Source: Cacajao melanocephalus
Lineage: Eukaryota > Chordata > Mammalia > Primates > Pitheciidae
Reading direction: 5' to 3'
Assembly: GCA_963573385.1 (NCBI GenBank)
Contig: CAUYLG010065699.1
Coordinates: forward strand, 1 to 64,000
Length of the DNA: 64,000 nucleotides
Under the pieces are notes generated by a model, which saw only the letters and a list, made by a program, of their open reading frames with translations, searched no databases and was not told where the DNA came from. The translations under genes were made by a program, and so were the position numbers. Within the stretch, counting starts at the first letter, position 1; each line of letters opens with the position of its first letter. Shown piece by piece: positions 1 through 12,485 of this stretch.

Positions 1-138
1 ATTTCCCTGCCTTTTGCATATTTTAGTTAAGTTTTTTAAAATGGGTTTTAATGCTCCTTGGCTTTCACTTTTTTTGTGTGAGTTTCCAAGCACTGAAAGT
101 TTCTTTTGATCTCTTCCCAGTAATTTTTCAGGTAAAAA

Positions 139-139
139 T

Positions 140-192
<53 letters not shown>
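139..192. repeat. (TA)n microsatellite
   Basis: Almost pure alternating TA, about 54 bases with a single G interruption near the middle. Likely length-polymorphic. Confidence 0.95.
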
Positions 193-194
<2 letters not shown>

Positions 195-1067
195 CTTTTT
201 CATTTGTTTTGTGAAGACATAGAGTAGGCGAAGAAATGGGAGGTGGTGAGGCAGAGTTTTTTTGCTCTTCTAAGAGGAGAAAGGAAATACTTCTGCGTAT
301 CTCATTCCTATAGATGACATTTCCTATCAGATGCCTGGTGGAACTAAGTCTATTTGTTTGGTTAACTAATCACCAGTTATGTAATTCATTATTCCCTGTG
401 AAACTCTTCAGACAGCTTATGAGTCTTCTCATGCTTATTATTATTATTATATTGTTGGTAGTATGTTATATTCTTTCAGTATAAAAATACCAATACTGAG
501 TTGATGTCACAAACCATGTGATTTAATTTTTCATGTTTTGTTGTGTTCTATTCTTCCAAGTTACGGGGATGATTACTGGTTTGAGCAAATATGGCAGTTA
601 CTGATTGGAATTCAGCCTATAGCCACAGATTAATGAAAAAGAAAAAATGAACTATCTCAGGCAATGGTAGTACTTAGGGTTTGGCTTTTCTCATAAACAC
701 TCCAAGTGTTTACTTTGTGAGCTAATTAGGAATGAGCTTCCCAGGATGATCCAACAATTTAGAAAAAGGAAAGGAAAAAAATACTCTCCCACCAGAATGC
801 AAATATCCTGGGTTTCCAATTCACAGAAGCAAAATATGTGGACTGGTTTATGAAATACACACCATTATCTTCTTCCCTCGGGAAAAAGCAGCTTGCTGAA
901 CAAACACTCCATGTCACAGACTGTTCCAGCCTTATGAAAAGCCCACTGCATGCCAGTAAAAGTCATGGCTCAAAATTATGACACCAATGTTCAGACGAAG
1001 AAGCATTTATATTTACAAAGAACTTGTTTCATAAAACTACCCTTTTCAGGAGTGGCAGCATCAGTAT
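193..1067. other. unassigned AT-rich single-copy-like DNA
   Basis: No recognisable repeat, exon or RNA gene. Only short ATT/TTA runs (about 438-452) stand out. Confidence 0.6.
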
Positions 1068-1456
1068 TGCCATGGACTGAATTATGGTCCCTCTAAAACT
1101 CATACGTTGGAGCCCCGACCCCCACAATGCGATAGTAATAGGAGGTAAATCCTTGGGAAGACAGTAGGGTTTAGATAATGTCAAGTTGGTGAAGTCCTCA
1201 TGATGGGATTAGTGTCATTATAAGCAGAGGAAGAGTCACCAGAGCTCCCCTCTTTCTCTGCCATGTGAGGACTAAGAGACCAGGTGGCCGTTTACAAGAC
1301 AGGAAGAGAGAGTTCTCACCAGGAACCAATCTTCTGGGACCTTGATCATTGACTTCCAGCCTCGAGAGCTGAGAACATAAATTTCTGTTCTTAAATCATC
1401 CATCCTATGGGTTTTTTTTGTTGTTGTTGTTATGTTAGCCCAAGCTCACTGATGCA
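1068..1456 (+). mobile_element. MLT1-type MaLR solo LTR
   Basis: Follows the MLT1A/A0 pattern from the 'ctgaattatggtccc' start, through the 'ccatgtgaggac' block and the 'gacttccagcc' block, to the end with the polyadenylation-like 'ataaatttctgtt' and terminal 'gatgca'. No internal MaLR sequence is attached, so it is a solo LTR. Many substitutions indicate an old insertion. Confidence 0.85.
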
Positions 1457-1599
1457 AATATAAACACAGAATGAATTGAATCCATGCGAATCAGCATCCC
1501 TCAGGAGACAGAGCATGTACCTGAGTTTCTCAGTGCTTAAGTTAATTATCGTAATAGATCCACAAACATTCAGATAGGAAGGGATGGGTGTGATCAGTT

Positions 1600-1692
1600 T
1601 CCTAGCTCCTTAATTATGCAGAAAAGGAAACTGGAGCCCAGACTGGTTGGGTGACTTGGTTGATGTCTCACAACCAGTTAGTCACAGAGATT
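1600..1692 (-). mobile_element. MIR SINE fragment
   Basis: Antisense MIR core pattern: 'aggaaactggagcccag' followed by a 'gtgacttg' block, a 'tctcacaac' block and 'gattcaaat'. Directly abuts the MER2-class element downstream. Confidence 0.65.
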
Positions 1693-1698
1693 CAAATA

Positions 1699-1923
1699 CA
1701 GATTGAGCATCTCACATCCAAAATGCTCCCAAATCTAAAACTTGTTGAGCAGCAACATGATGCTCAAAGGATATGCTCATTAGAGCATTTTAAGTTTTGG
1801 GATTTTGGATTTTGGGTGCCAAACCAGTAAGTATAATGCAATTATTCCAAAATTTTTTTAAAAATCTGAAATCCAAAACACTTCCTTGTCCCAGGCATTT
1901 TATATAAAAAGATATTCAACCTG
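1699..1923. mobile_element. MER2-class Tigger DNA transposon remnant
   Basis: Non-autonomous TcMar-Tigger element. Terminal motif 'cagattgagcatc' on the left and 'gatattcaacctg' on the right are imperfect inverted ends, flanked on both sides by TA, the expected mariner target duplication. The interior has the typical 'atgctc', 'ccaaaat' and 'gaaatcc' blocks with an internal deletion relative to full-length MER2. Confidence 0.8.
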
Positions 1924-1925
1924 TA

Positions 1926-3940
1926 AAACCCACCCTTTTCACTTGCAACAAGTACAGTTTCAACTACAACATGAGAGATTAGTTCTAGACTTTTAACCCA
2001 GTTTTCCTTTTGTTGATGAAGTTGCAGAAAAGGTTTTGATAATCCCATTCACCCTACAAATAATCACATGTATGTATGAATGTGTATGCATGTATGAATA
2101 AATATGTGTATGTAAACACATCCAGACATGTATGTAAATTTTAAATGTTTTATTATGTCAGCTTGATAATAAATTGCTACATAGCAATATTAAAGCAATC
2201 AATAATAAAATAAGAGGAAGGTCATATCTTAAATCCTTCCTGCATTTGACTTTGTCTCTGGTCTAAATTGATAGTCAGAGACACCATCAATAACATCAAC
2301 AGAAAGTGTATGACAGATTTAACTCCTGGCTTCATCAGTGACTCCTTTGCAATGAGTTTTGGGAGCTCAGACTCAGCTGGATAGAAAGGAAGGAAAGACC
2401 TGACATTATGAGGGGTACGTACCATACTCTTTAAAACTAAGATCCTATTTAATGCTTGCCACAATTGTGCAAAGTAAATGTCACTCATATTCCACAAAAC
2501 ACTTAGCAGATTCGTAGCTCTGCCATGGGAGGCACTATGCGGCCCAGTGGTTTGAATTTAGCTTCTTTTCATCTTCACAAGGTGCAAGCTCTTAAAGCCA
2601 AAAGGGGCAAGTTATTTATCCTTGTATCTCCCCCAGATGAATGATATGCTAAGTTCTCTATATATTGGATTCATAAATTAAGGGCCTCCTTTTGTGTCAT
2701 GTACTGTTTAAAGAAAGCTTTCCAAATTGTTTTTCAATGTATGGGAGCACTACAGTGTGATGGTGAAGACTTTGGGCTGTGAAGTTGAATCAATTTAGAT
2801 CAGTATCCATTGTTATTTCTCTCCCTGCCTGACTCGGCTTACACTGTTTCTTGTCTTTGCTCCCAGCTCCTGGGGAATAACTGTCTAGGGATCCATTTCT
2901 TTGTCCCTGATTTTCTTAGTGGAGAAATACTTTCTCCCAATTTGGATAAACTTGAGAAGTTAGCTCCATATGCCTTCCTCCCTCTTGGAGAGTGCAAAGA
3001 GATGGATTCTCCCAAGAAAAGAAGCAGGTGTTCGGCCTAAACTATATCCATGTAAACACTCTCCCCAAGATCAATTTTTTTTAACTTGGGCTCAAATTCC
3101 CCATTCTTCCCTGAAACGATTATTCCTACCTATGTAACACTTATAGCCACATACAGGGACATCTCCCTGGAGGTAACATCTTATGTGTGATCTCAGGATG
3201 GAAAGAAACATTTTTTCTGCTGAATTTTCAAAAGCATTGTCATTTCTTTTTGAAAGGATGAAGACATCAAAAGGTCGCAGAACTCAGGTAATCCTCAGGC
3301 ACTGCAACTCAACAGAATGCTCTGATGAGCTGGTGATGTTAAAAGCGCATGACAGCTGACTGTCAAAACAACCTTTGTGTAGGGAACAGAAGAGACACTC
3401 ATGTGGGTTTGACTGAAGCCAACTTCAAGGCTCCCCAGTCTTAGGCATGCTGTGTTTTGATAGCCAGGGAATAACCATGGTAAGCAGGACAGAAAGTTGA
3501 GGAGGCTCCATGGAAACAAGAATGTCAAATCCATTGAGCAAAAAGGCCAAGGGAAAAGGCCAATTTCTACTGATAACAACCAAAACGACTGGTCAGATGA
3601 TACCTAGGAAAACATGGAAGGAGGGGAATCAATAATCACCCATTTTTGTTTCTAAAATCCAATAGATGAAGAAAGGCAGTGAATTCGATGAAAATTCATT
3701 TATTTAATGTCAAGAAGGGCTTTAAAGCCAATGCAGTCACTGAAAGCAGTAAGACTTTGAAGCAGATGCATTTGGCATTTGGATCATAACTCTTAAGTCT
3801 GCTGGAGGAGTCAGCCACAGCTCCAGTAGACAGACTGCAAAGATTTTCCAATTGGGGTTTTATGACAGAACTCCCCAAGATGCCACAGAGCAAAGTCAAG
3901 GGAGATTCTATTTAAAAGCAAAGGTATGGTGAATCCAAAA
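1926..3940. other. mostly unassigned DNA
   Basis: No gene recognised. A TATG/TGTA-rich stretch lies at about 2065-2135. A possible degenerate MIR core is at about 2745-2805. The short ORFs here (under 100 codons) have no recognisable domain and no splice context. Confidence 0.5.
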
Positions 3941-3973
<33 letters not shown>

Positions 3974-3992
3974 TTGACAGAAAGAGAGAGAA
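3941..3992. repeat. (GA)n/(GACA)n simple repeat
   Basis: A GA run followed by four GACA units and a degenerate GA tail. Confidence 0.9.
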
Positions 3993-5219
<1,227 letters not shown>

Positions 5220-5299
5220 TCAATCAACAAAGAACACTGAGCTTTAAATGAGTAGATCTTGATTGCGGCCTTATGAGACCTTGTGCAGAGGATGCAGTT

Positions 5300-5790
5300 A
5301 ACCTTTGCTTGAATACCTGATCCTTGTGAGATAGGAGGCAGGACTCAACTTCAAAGGTGGGCCCGGGACACAGGACCAAATTGAAGACTATCTAAAACAG
5401 GTCCTGGACAGAAGTATGTTTCCATCAGACACACCCACCAGTGTGCCAAGTCAGTTGGCCATTGCCATTGCAACACCCGGGAGTTACCAACACTTTCTAC
5501 AGCAATGACCCAAAAGTTACTACTCCTTCCCTAGAAATTTCTCCATAAACTGCCCCTCAATCTGCATGCAATTAAAAATGGGTATAAAAGTGACTGTGAA
5601 ACCTCCCTGAGCTGCCACTCTCTGCCTAGGGGGTAGGTCTGTTCTGCAGAGGCAGTCACAGAGCTGTAACACTGCTGCTTCAATGAAGCTGTTTTCTTCT
5701 ACCTCTGTGTTACCCTTGAATTCCTTCCTAAGCAAAGCCAAGAACCTTTGCAGGCTAAGCCCTGCTTTGAGGCCCACCTCTCTGACATCA
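5300..5790 (+). mobile_element. ERV-type solo LTR, subfamily not assigned
   Basis: Reads like a class I ERV LTR: GC-richer than its surroundings, a TATA-like 'tataaaa' at 5583-5589, an 'aatgaagctg' block where an AATAAA-type signal is usual, and a 3' end at '...gacatca'. No gag/pol/env sequence flanks it. The 5' edge is uncertain by tens of bases. Confidence 0.65.
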
Positions 5791-6593
5791 TTTGGAAACT
5801 CAGAGGCAATATTAAGAAAAGCGTGTTGTTGTAAGGCACTTCGTTTGTGCTAATTTGTTAAACAGCAATAGCACACTGATACAATTGGCTTTCCTCACTT
5901 CCCAGTCTCTTTCTGGGCATACTTACAAGGATCACCTTTCAAATAAACTACTTTTACCTAAATTCTTCTCTCAGAATCTACATTTGGGGAACCCAAACTT
6001 AGAGATGGTTCTCAAAAGGTATAAAATCTTGACGGGTGAATAGCAAGGAACTGAGGAAAAATATATAATATTCACCCTACATTTCTTGAAGGGTAAATTA
6101 AATTAAACGTGGTCTTCTTTTGATCTAAAATGTTCCCAGCATTTAATTGTTCCCAGTATTTAATCCCAACATAATTGGGCTTTCTTCTCATTCTAACTAG
6201 GAATATTTTTTTCACAAAGGAAACAAAGAGAATATACATTTAAATTATCACATGACAAAAATTAGGAAGATGTTAGAAATAATTTTAGGTCTGCAAATTG
6301 ATCTGTAGGATGTTGATGGAAAATGTTTAATGTTCCTTTTATGAAGATGTTAAGGAAGATAGTAGGAATTATAATATATAAGTTGTTGGAATAGCAATTC
6401 TAGAATAAAGGGAACAGATTTTCCTGGGGGAAAAAAGCTAGCTACCATTTTCCCATTTGGGGTAAATATCAGTATGTTTACATTACTGTTCTTCTCACAT
6501 CTTATTCCAAGTTATTGATGCTGAAGAAAAACAATACAAGCTAAATTTATCCTTGTGAATGATGTTATAGGAAGGTTTCTTTCAATGCAGTAT
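5791..6593. other. unassigned AT-rich DNA
   Basis: No recognisable repeat or gene; generally AT-rich with short T and A runs. Confidence 0.5.
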
Positions 6594-6816
6594 ATTAGTT
6601 TTCTAGGACTTCCATAACAAAGTTCTACAGACCAGGTGACTTAAACAACAAAGATTAATTTTCTCATGGTTCTGGAGGCTGGAAGTCTGAGATCCAGGTG
6701 TGGACAGGGCTGGTTCCTCCTGAAGCCTCTCTCGTGGGTTTGTAGATGCTGTCTTCTTCCTGTGTCCTCATGTGGTCATCCCTCTGTGTGAATCTGTATC
6801 TTCATCTCCTCTCCTT
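6594..6816 (-). mobile_element. MLT1 LTR, 3' half (tandem unit 1)
   Basis: Antisense MLT1 from its 3' terminus ('ttagttttctaggact') through the 'gttctggaggctggaagt' block to about 'ctccttatga', where it stops and the LTR restarts. First of three head-to-tail units; about 80% similar by eye to unit 2. Confidence 0.85.
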
Positions 6817-7057
6817 ATGACATAACTTAGTCCATTTCAGGCTGCTGTAACAGAATATCATAGACTGAATGACTTATAAACAACAGACATTTATTCTCCA
6901 CAGTCCTGAAAGCTGGAAGTCCAAGATCAAGGCATGAGCAGGGCTGGTTCCTCCTGAGGCCTCTCTCTTGAGCTAGTAGACACTGTCTTCTCCCTGTGTC
7001 CTCACATGGTTGTCCCTCTGTGTGTATCTGTGTCCTCATTTCCTCTTCTTATAAGAT
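6817..7057 (-). mobile_element. MLT1 LTR, 3' half (tandem unit 2); left arm of inverted repeat
   Basis: Second copy of the MLT1 3' half, restarting at 'cataacttagtccatttcag' and again stopping at 'cttcttataag'. Bases 6817-7047 form the left arm of a 231-base inverted repeat with 7444-7674; only position 6937 (A) differs from its partner (7554, C). Confidence 0.9.
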
Positions 7058-7443
7058 GTCTTAGTCCATTTCAGGCTGCTGTAACAGCACACCATAGACT
7101 GGGTGGCTTACAAATAGCAGATATTTATTCTCCCACAGTCCTGGAGGCTGGAAGTATAAGCTCAGGGTGTGGGCAGGGTTGGTTCCTCCTAACGCTTCTT
7201 TCCTGAGCTTGTAGATGCTGTCTTCTCCCTGTGTCTTCACAGGGTCATCCCTGTATTTGTGTCTGTGTCCTAATTTCCTCTTCTCATAAAGACACCAGTC
7301 CTGTTGGATTGGTGCCCATCTTAGCGACCTCATTTTTCCTTAATTACCTCTTTAAAGACCTTATCTCCAAATACAGTGACATTCTGAGGTCCTAATGTTT
7401 AGGATTTGACATATAAATTTTGAGGAAACACAATTCAGGCCAA
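7058..7443 (-). mobile_element. MLT1 LTR, nearly full length (tandem unit 3)
   Basis: Third unit starts with the same 3' end motif but continues through 'gacaccagtcctgttgga' and 'acctctttaaagacc' to the LTR 5' end at 'cacaattcaggcc'. With units 1 and 2 it forms one compound LTR and makes most of the spacer between the inverted-repeat arms. Confidence 0.85.
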
Positions 7444-7674
7444 AAGAGGAAATGAGGACACAGATACACACAGAGGGACAACCATGTGAGGACACAGGGA
7501 GAAGACAGTGTCTACTAGCTCAAGAGAGAGGCCTCAGGAGGAACCAGCCCTGCCCATGCCTTGATCTTGGACTTCCAGCTTTCAGGACTGTGGAGAATAA
7601 ATGTCTGTTGTTTATAAGTCATTCAGTCTATGATATTCTGTTACAGCAGCCTGAAATGGACTAAGTTATGTCAT
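7444..7674 (+). repeat. inverted copy of MLT1 unit 2 (right arm)
   Basis: Reverse complement of 6817-7047 with 230 of 231 bases identical by direct comparison. It starts immediately after the end of unit 3 and ends at 'aagttatgtcat'. Because the three tandem units differ from each other much more, this copy must be a far younger duplication-inversion than the LTR itself, or be kept identical by gene conversion. The arm translates to a 70-codon ORF on each strand, which is a by-product. Confidence 0.95.
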
Positions 7675-8577
7675 TATTTACATGGAGTAAATAATTTTAT
7701 ATGGAAAATCCTTTCAGTTCCTTCAACCTCTGAACTCCTGATTCCATATGCACTTAGATAATTTCCTAACATGTACATATGGTATTAGAGCTATTTTTTT
7801 TTACCCTGGTTGTACAATTTACATTCACACAGAGAGTTGCTGCTGTGAGTTGTAGATAAGTTCTCAGACTCATCTATGTCACTACTTTATTTTGTTCTTG
7901 CGATGGACAGTTTGATTCTGAATGTCCCAGAGAAGAGACCATAATCACGATCCCCATCTTCCCGCCAAGCTTCCTCACTCATACTAGAGGAGGCTGGCAT
8001 TGCAAAGGTTTCCTGATTGAGAACCACAATCTCTTGAATAGCTAGCTTCACTTTGCACTGGGCTTCAGCTGACTTCCAGAAGACAGACCTGTGGACCAGT
8101 AGAAAGTAGATGAAAATGCAGAAGACAGATCTCTCTCCGTCCTCCAAAATTTCCCTTCTGCTCCATCTCATTTCCCCCTTGGTTTGGACACGTTTATAAA
8201 AAAAAAAAGCTGTGATAACCTCATAACCTAACAACGCTGATGGCACTTGTGTAAAAATGACACTGCATGGCAGAATCTAAATTTTTAAAAAGCATTTGGA
8301 TACCTCGAGGTGCAAGTCATAAAGTCATTAAACTTGTTTTCATTGCATCATGGTGGTTCGATGAGTAAAAAGGTTGTGTGAAAGGCGAGCTTATTTTTGG
8401 CTTTGTGCTGTGAATCATCTGCTCTCACCCTGGAGTCCTGCACGATATCATCTGATTTCTTTCTTATGAAAAGAAAACAAATAAGACCCAGTTCAATCAT
8501 CGTGATTCTCCAGTCTGAGCTTACCTTTCTGTCTCTCTGCTGATGGCAGCAGCATCCATGACATCTCAAAAGAACTT
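7675..8577. other. unassigned DNA
   Basis: No gene or repeat recognised with confidence. A 119-codon ORF at 7887-8246 (-) has no recognisable domain and lies in unremarkable sequence; treated as chance. Confidence 0.5.
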
Positions 8578-8650
8578 ATTTCCAGATAAGGTCATATTTT
8601 GAGGTTCTGGGTGATGTAAATGTCGGGGAGACCCCATTCAACCCATTGCA
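8578..8650 (-). mobile_element. MLT1 fragment (5' end of LTR)
   Basis: Short antisense match to the MLT1 start: 'tattttgaggttctgggtg' and 'cattcaacccattgca'. The rest of the LTR is not visible. Confidence 0.55.
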
Positions 8651-9899
8651 GAATATGTCTTTCTTTTTCATTGCCATCTTTCTCTGGCTCTCACCTTGTA
8701 CTGACCCCTCCAAGGATCTGAGAAATCACCTCCTGCAGGAAGAAGGAGAAAGTCTGCTATTCTGGGCACAGCCTGTTATTTTTAGAGTGACACTGTTCAC
8801 AGAGCCCATGCCCAGACAGCCTTGGGATAAACAATCTGTAGGATCCCACATCAGCCGCAGAAATGAGAACAAAAGTGAAAAACTCTAGCAACAGGATTAG
8901 GAACCTGAGCCACAGCCCCAAGGCTTGTCCTCCTCTGATTAATGGGGCTAACTGCAAAATATCCAGGTGTTTTGTTACTTTAATCGGGTATTGTTTTTGG
9001 TTTTAAATGTAATAAGCTCAGCAGCAACGTTGATCTGAGTTTTTATCTCTCATTTTTAGCTTGTATTCCCAGGTTGGAAGGCCCTTCCCTGCTGTGATTC
9101 TTTCTAGAAGCTGGGTCACCAGCCTCCTCACTGCCTGTCCATCAAAGGGATGCAGGCACAAAAGGTTTTCTCAAGGGCTGCCTGCCAAATCCGGGGAGGC
9201 TGTTCCAGTACTGAGCTCACATTCAAGCTAGATTATCAACGCTCTCGGGGACACTGCTACATGCCAAATAAATGTTTACAAAGCATCTTGAGATCTCACT
9301 GCCGGCAGTGAGAAGATGTTGGTGGTGGTAGTGGTGGCGGCAGCTACACTCCAGTTGCTGTAGAAAAGCAAAGAGAGTTCCAATGAGTATTTTGGCTGAG
9401 GAAGAGGGATTGAGCTCCATCTGTGTGCAAAGTAGAGGGGAGGCAACTTAATAGCTCATTTCATCTCTAATGGGTATTGATTCAAGTCAACCAGGATAAC
9501 ACTAGTGTATGCACATATGTAACACTGGGATGGATGAAGGTGTGAAAAAAAGGTGTCATTTCCCTGTCTTTCTGAAAGTGGATACCAAAGAAAACGTAGT
9601 AATCATAGTGATTATGGTAAACCTGTGTGCATAGATAGTGATTTTTCTTTCTAGGATCAAAAATGGAAATTCTGCCTTCTCCCCTCTTCTGGGGTTAGAA
9701 AGTATGCATACTTTGATTTTTCATAATCCTGACTTCCTTTTTCAGAATACTGTTGCTCAAAAGCTTTGTCTGCCATCAGGTTGAGCATGTTTTGACCTTG
9801 AAGCATTACTTTGATCTTAAGGTTAAGTCTCTGATCTTCTTGTTTGAATCCAGGCACATGATGTGGTTAGATCCAGATGATTAGATCACACAACCACCA
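8651..9899. other. unassigned DNA
   Basis: No gene recognised. A GGT/GGC triplet-rich patch at about 9318-9345 is the only local feature. Confidence 0.5.
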
Positions 9900-10080
9900 G
9901 CTTCTATTCATTCATTCTTTCGTGCATCTGCTCATTCAATATTTGTCTAGAATGTGTTGCTCATAAAGCAACCACTTGTATCAGGGGTTTACTAAGTGTA
10001 GGTGATGTTCTAGAGGCTAGAAAGGCATTGTTGAGCAAGGCAGATGGTTATGAGTGATGACTTCCTCCAAGGTAGAGAGT
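9900..10080 (-). mobile_element. possible L2 3' end fragment
   Basis: Antisense resemblance to the L2 tail: 'ttcattcattc', then 'gatgttctagaggctag' and 'gttgagcaaggcagatgg'. Highly diverged; assignment tentative. Confidence 0.45.
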
Positions 10081-10247
10081 ACAAGGCTATGGAGAAATAA
10101 AACAGTGTGGCCTTGGTCTGTCTGAAAGGCAGAGAGCAGGACTAGAGAGTGTGACTTTTAGCATAAACCTAAACAATATCCAGAGCAAAAAATAAGAGGA
10201 CACACTGGCATTATTGGTGGAGTTGGTAGCAAATCCAAGACCATAGG

Positions 10248-10634
10248 TGAAATGGTTTGGATTTGTGTCCCCACCCAAATCTCATGTTGAATTTTAATCC
10301 CCAGTGTGGCCTGGTGGGAGATGACTGAATCATGGGGTTAGTTTCTAATAGTTTAGTACCATCTTCCTAGTGTTGTCTCATGATAGAGTTTTCACGAGAT
10401 CTGGTTATTTAAAAGTGTGCAGCACCTCCCCCTCACTCTGTCTTCCTCCTGCTTCCACCATGTAAGATGTGCTTGCTTCCCCTTCACCTTCTGCCATCAT
10501 GGAAAGTTTCCTGAGGCCTCCCAGCCATGCTTCCTGTACAGCTTGTGGAACTGTGAGTCAGTTAAACCTCTTTTCTTCATAAATTACCCAATCTCAGGTA
10601 GTTCTCTATAGCAATGCAAGAATGAACTTATACA
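10248..10634 (+). mobile_element. MST-type MaLR solo LTR
   Basis: Typical THE1/MST block order: 'gtgtccccacccaaatctca', 'gagatctggtta', 'cttctgccatcatgg', 'gaggcctcccagcc', 'gtcagttaaacctc', 'aaattacccaatctcagg'. Starts TGAAATGG and ends near 'acttataca'. No internal sequence. Confidence 0.9.
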
Positions 10635-10644
10635 ATGCGATGTC

Positions 10645-10960
10645 TGTTAGTCAGGATAAGCTAGGTTTTGCTGCTGAAACAAAATCCATGAGACATAAAT
10701 AGCCACAGCTTCAAATGTTATTAGTTTCTCATATCACTATCTGATGGGGGCTGGGCCATCTTCCTGGGCTTTATAGTTTTGCTGTCTGGAACTCATGACC
10801 TCACAGAGGACACCTCACAGGGAAAGAGAAAGAAGAAAAAGGAGTATTGACTACTCACTGCCTGCATGTAGAAATGCCACATGTGCCTTCTGCTCACATC
10901 TCATCAGGCAGAACTAGTATTTGGCGCTGTGTAATTGTAGGACAGTGTGATAAATACAGG
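10645..10960. mobile_element. old interspersed repeat, family not assigned
   Basis: Contains blocks common in mammalian genomes ('gataagctaggttttgctgc', 'gccttctgctcacatctcat', 'gcagaactagt'). I recognise the pattern as repetitive but cannot name the family safely. Confidence 0.45.
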
Positions 10961-11506
10961 AAACCACTTGATACCTGGTAATCTGTCAGAGCTACACTAT
11001 TTCTAGTACAAGTCAGGAAGAGGATAGCTACATTGGAAGACTGAAAGCCAACCTGAATGACTAGAGTAACGAATAGAAGAGAGATAACACCATAAAATGA
11101 GTTTGGAACAATAATGAAAGACCGCACCATGCAGTGTCTTAAGGCCATGTTGCTGAGTACTTCAAGGGTCGTGGGAGGAGAGCAGAGATGGACAGCAATT
11201 AGTTTCTCAACTTTGAAAATATCTTAAGTGTATAAGAGTAGATGTAGAGGTTACAGTCATTGGCTACTGATTACAATACGTAGGCTAAAATGCTCTACAA
11301 GCAAGACAATCCGTAAAACTTCATTATTCAGAAAAAAATCAACAAAACTTTGTAATTCAGAAATAAATCAGCATCCTATGCAATGTCAATAGGTTATTTA
11401 TTAATCAGTATGTCAACAGTTTGAGAAACTTATGTTACAATTCTTTGCTCAGCGATGGTCTCCATGCATCACAAGACCTTCTTAAGGCAGGTTAATTTAG
11501 AAGCCT

Positions 11507-11918
11507 GCTAATATTGTTTGGGTGTGTTTTGCCACCCAAATTTCATATTGAAATGTAATCTCCAATGTTGGAGGTGGGGACTAGTGGGAGGTGATTGGAT
11601 CATGGGTGTGGATTTCTTATAAGTGGTTTAGTCCCATTCACCGAGTGTTGACATTGTGATAGTGAGTGAGTTCTCATGACATCTAGATGTTTACAAGTGT
11701 GTAGCATCTCTCCCCCACTTCTTCCTCCTGCTCCAGCTATGTAAGATGCCTGCTCCCTCTTCACCTTCTGCCATGATTGAAAGTTTCCCGAGGCCTCTCC
11801 AGAAGCTGTAATGGTTCTTGTACAATTTACAGAACCATAAGTCAATTAAACCTTTTAAAAAATAATAAATTACTCACTCTTAGGTATTTCTTTTTAGAAA
11901 TGCAAGAACAGACTCACA
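11507..11918 (+). mobile_element. MST-type solo LTR (first of a tandem pair)
   Basis: MSTB-like blocks: 'gttggaggtggggactagtg', 'gtgagtgagttctcatgaca', 'ttctgccatgattgaaagtt', 'aattactcactctta'. The 3' end at 11918 is almost directly joined to another MST LTR. Confidence 0.85.
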
Positions 11919-11924
11919 CAGAAA

Positions 11925-12297
11925 ACTGGTGTTGGAGGTGGGGCCTGGTAGGAGGTGATTAAATCATAGGGGTGGATTTCTCATGAATGATCTAGCACCA
12001 TCCCTTTTAGTGCTGCCTTCATGATAGTGAGTATGTTCTCATCAGATCTGGTTGTTTAAAAGTGTGTAACACCTCCCCTCTGGCTCTCTTGCTGCTGCTC
12101 TGGCCATGTGATGTGCCTATTCCCCTTTCACCTTCCACCATAATTGTAAGTTTCCTGAGGCCTCCCCAGAGACTGAGCATACGCCAGCATTGTGCTCTCT
12201 GTACAACCTGCAGAACTATGAGTCAGTTAAACCTCTCTTCTTTACAAATTACCCAGTCTCAGGTATGTCTTTATAGCAGTGTGAGAATGGACTAATA
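11925..12297 (+). mobile_element. MST-type LTR lacking its 5' end (second of a tandem pair)
   Basis: Begins inside the LTR at 'tggtgttggaggtggggcc', so about the first 60 bases are missing, then continues normally to 'gaatggactaatact'. Same orientation as the preceding LTR with no internal MaLR sequence between them. It is either an internal duplication or a second insertion. Confidence 0.85.
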
Positions 12298-12485
12298 CTC
12301 CTGTCAAATGTGACCTGTAGGTTATCAAAGGCAATAAATTAAAAAGCTAAAGGGTGATCCAAATGAGAGGAGGTGAGATTGTGAATGCAGTCCATGGCTG
12401 TGGGCATCAACATAGAGAGAAAAGAGCTTGTTGGAGAGATATTAAAGATAAGGATGATCTAAGACTAATAAATGGGTTTGGGACA

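Noticed and set aside
6827..7664. Two 70-codon ORFs on opposite strands differing at one residue, suggesting conserved proteins
   Set aside because: They are the two arms of the inverted repeat in MLT1; identity reflects the duplication, not selection on protein.
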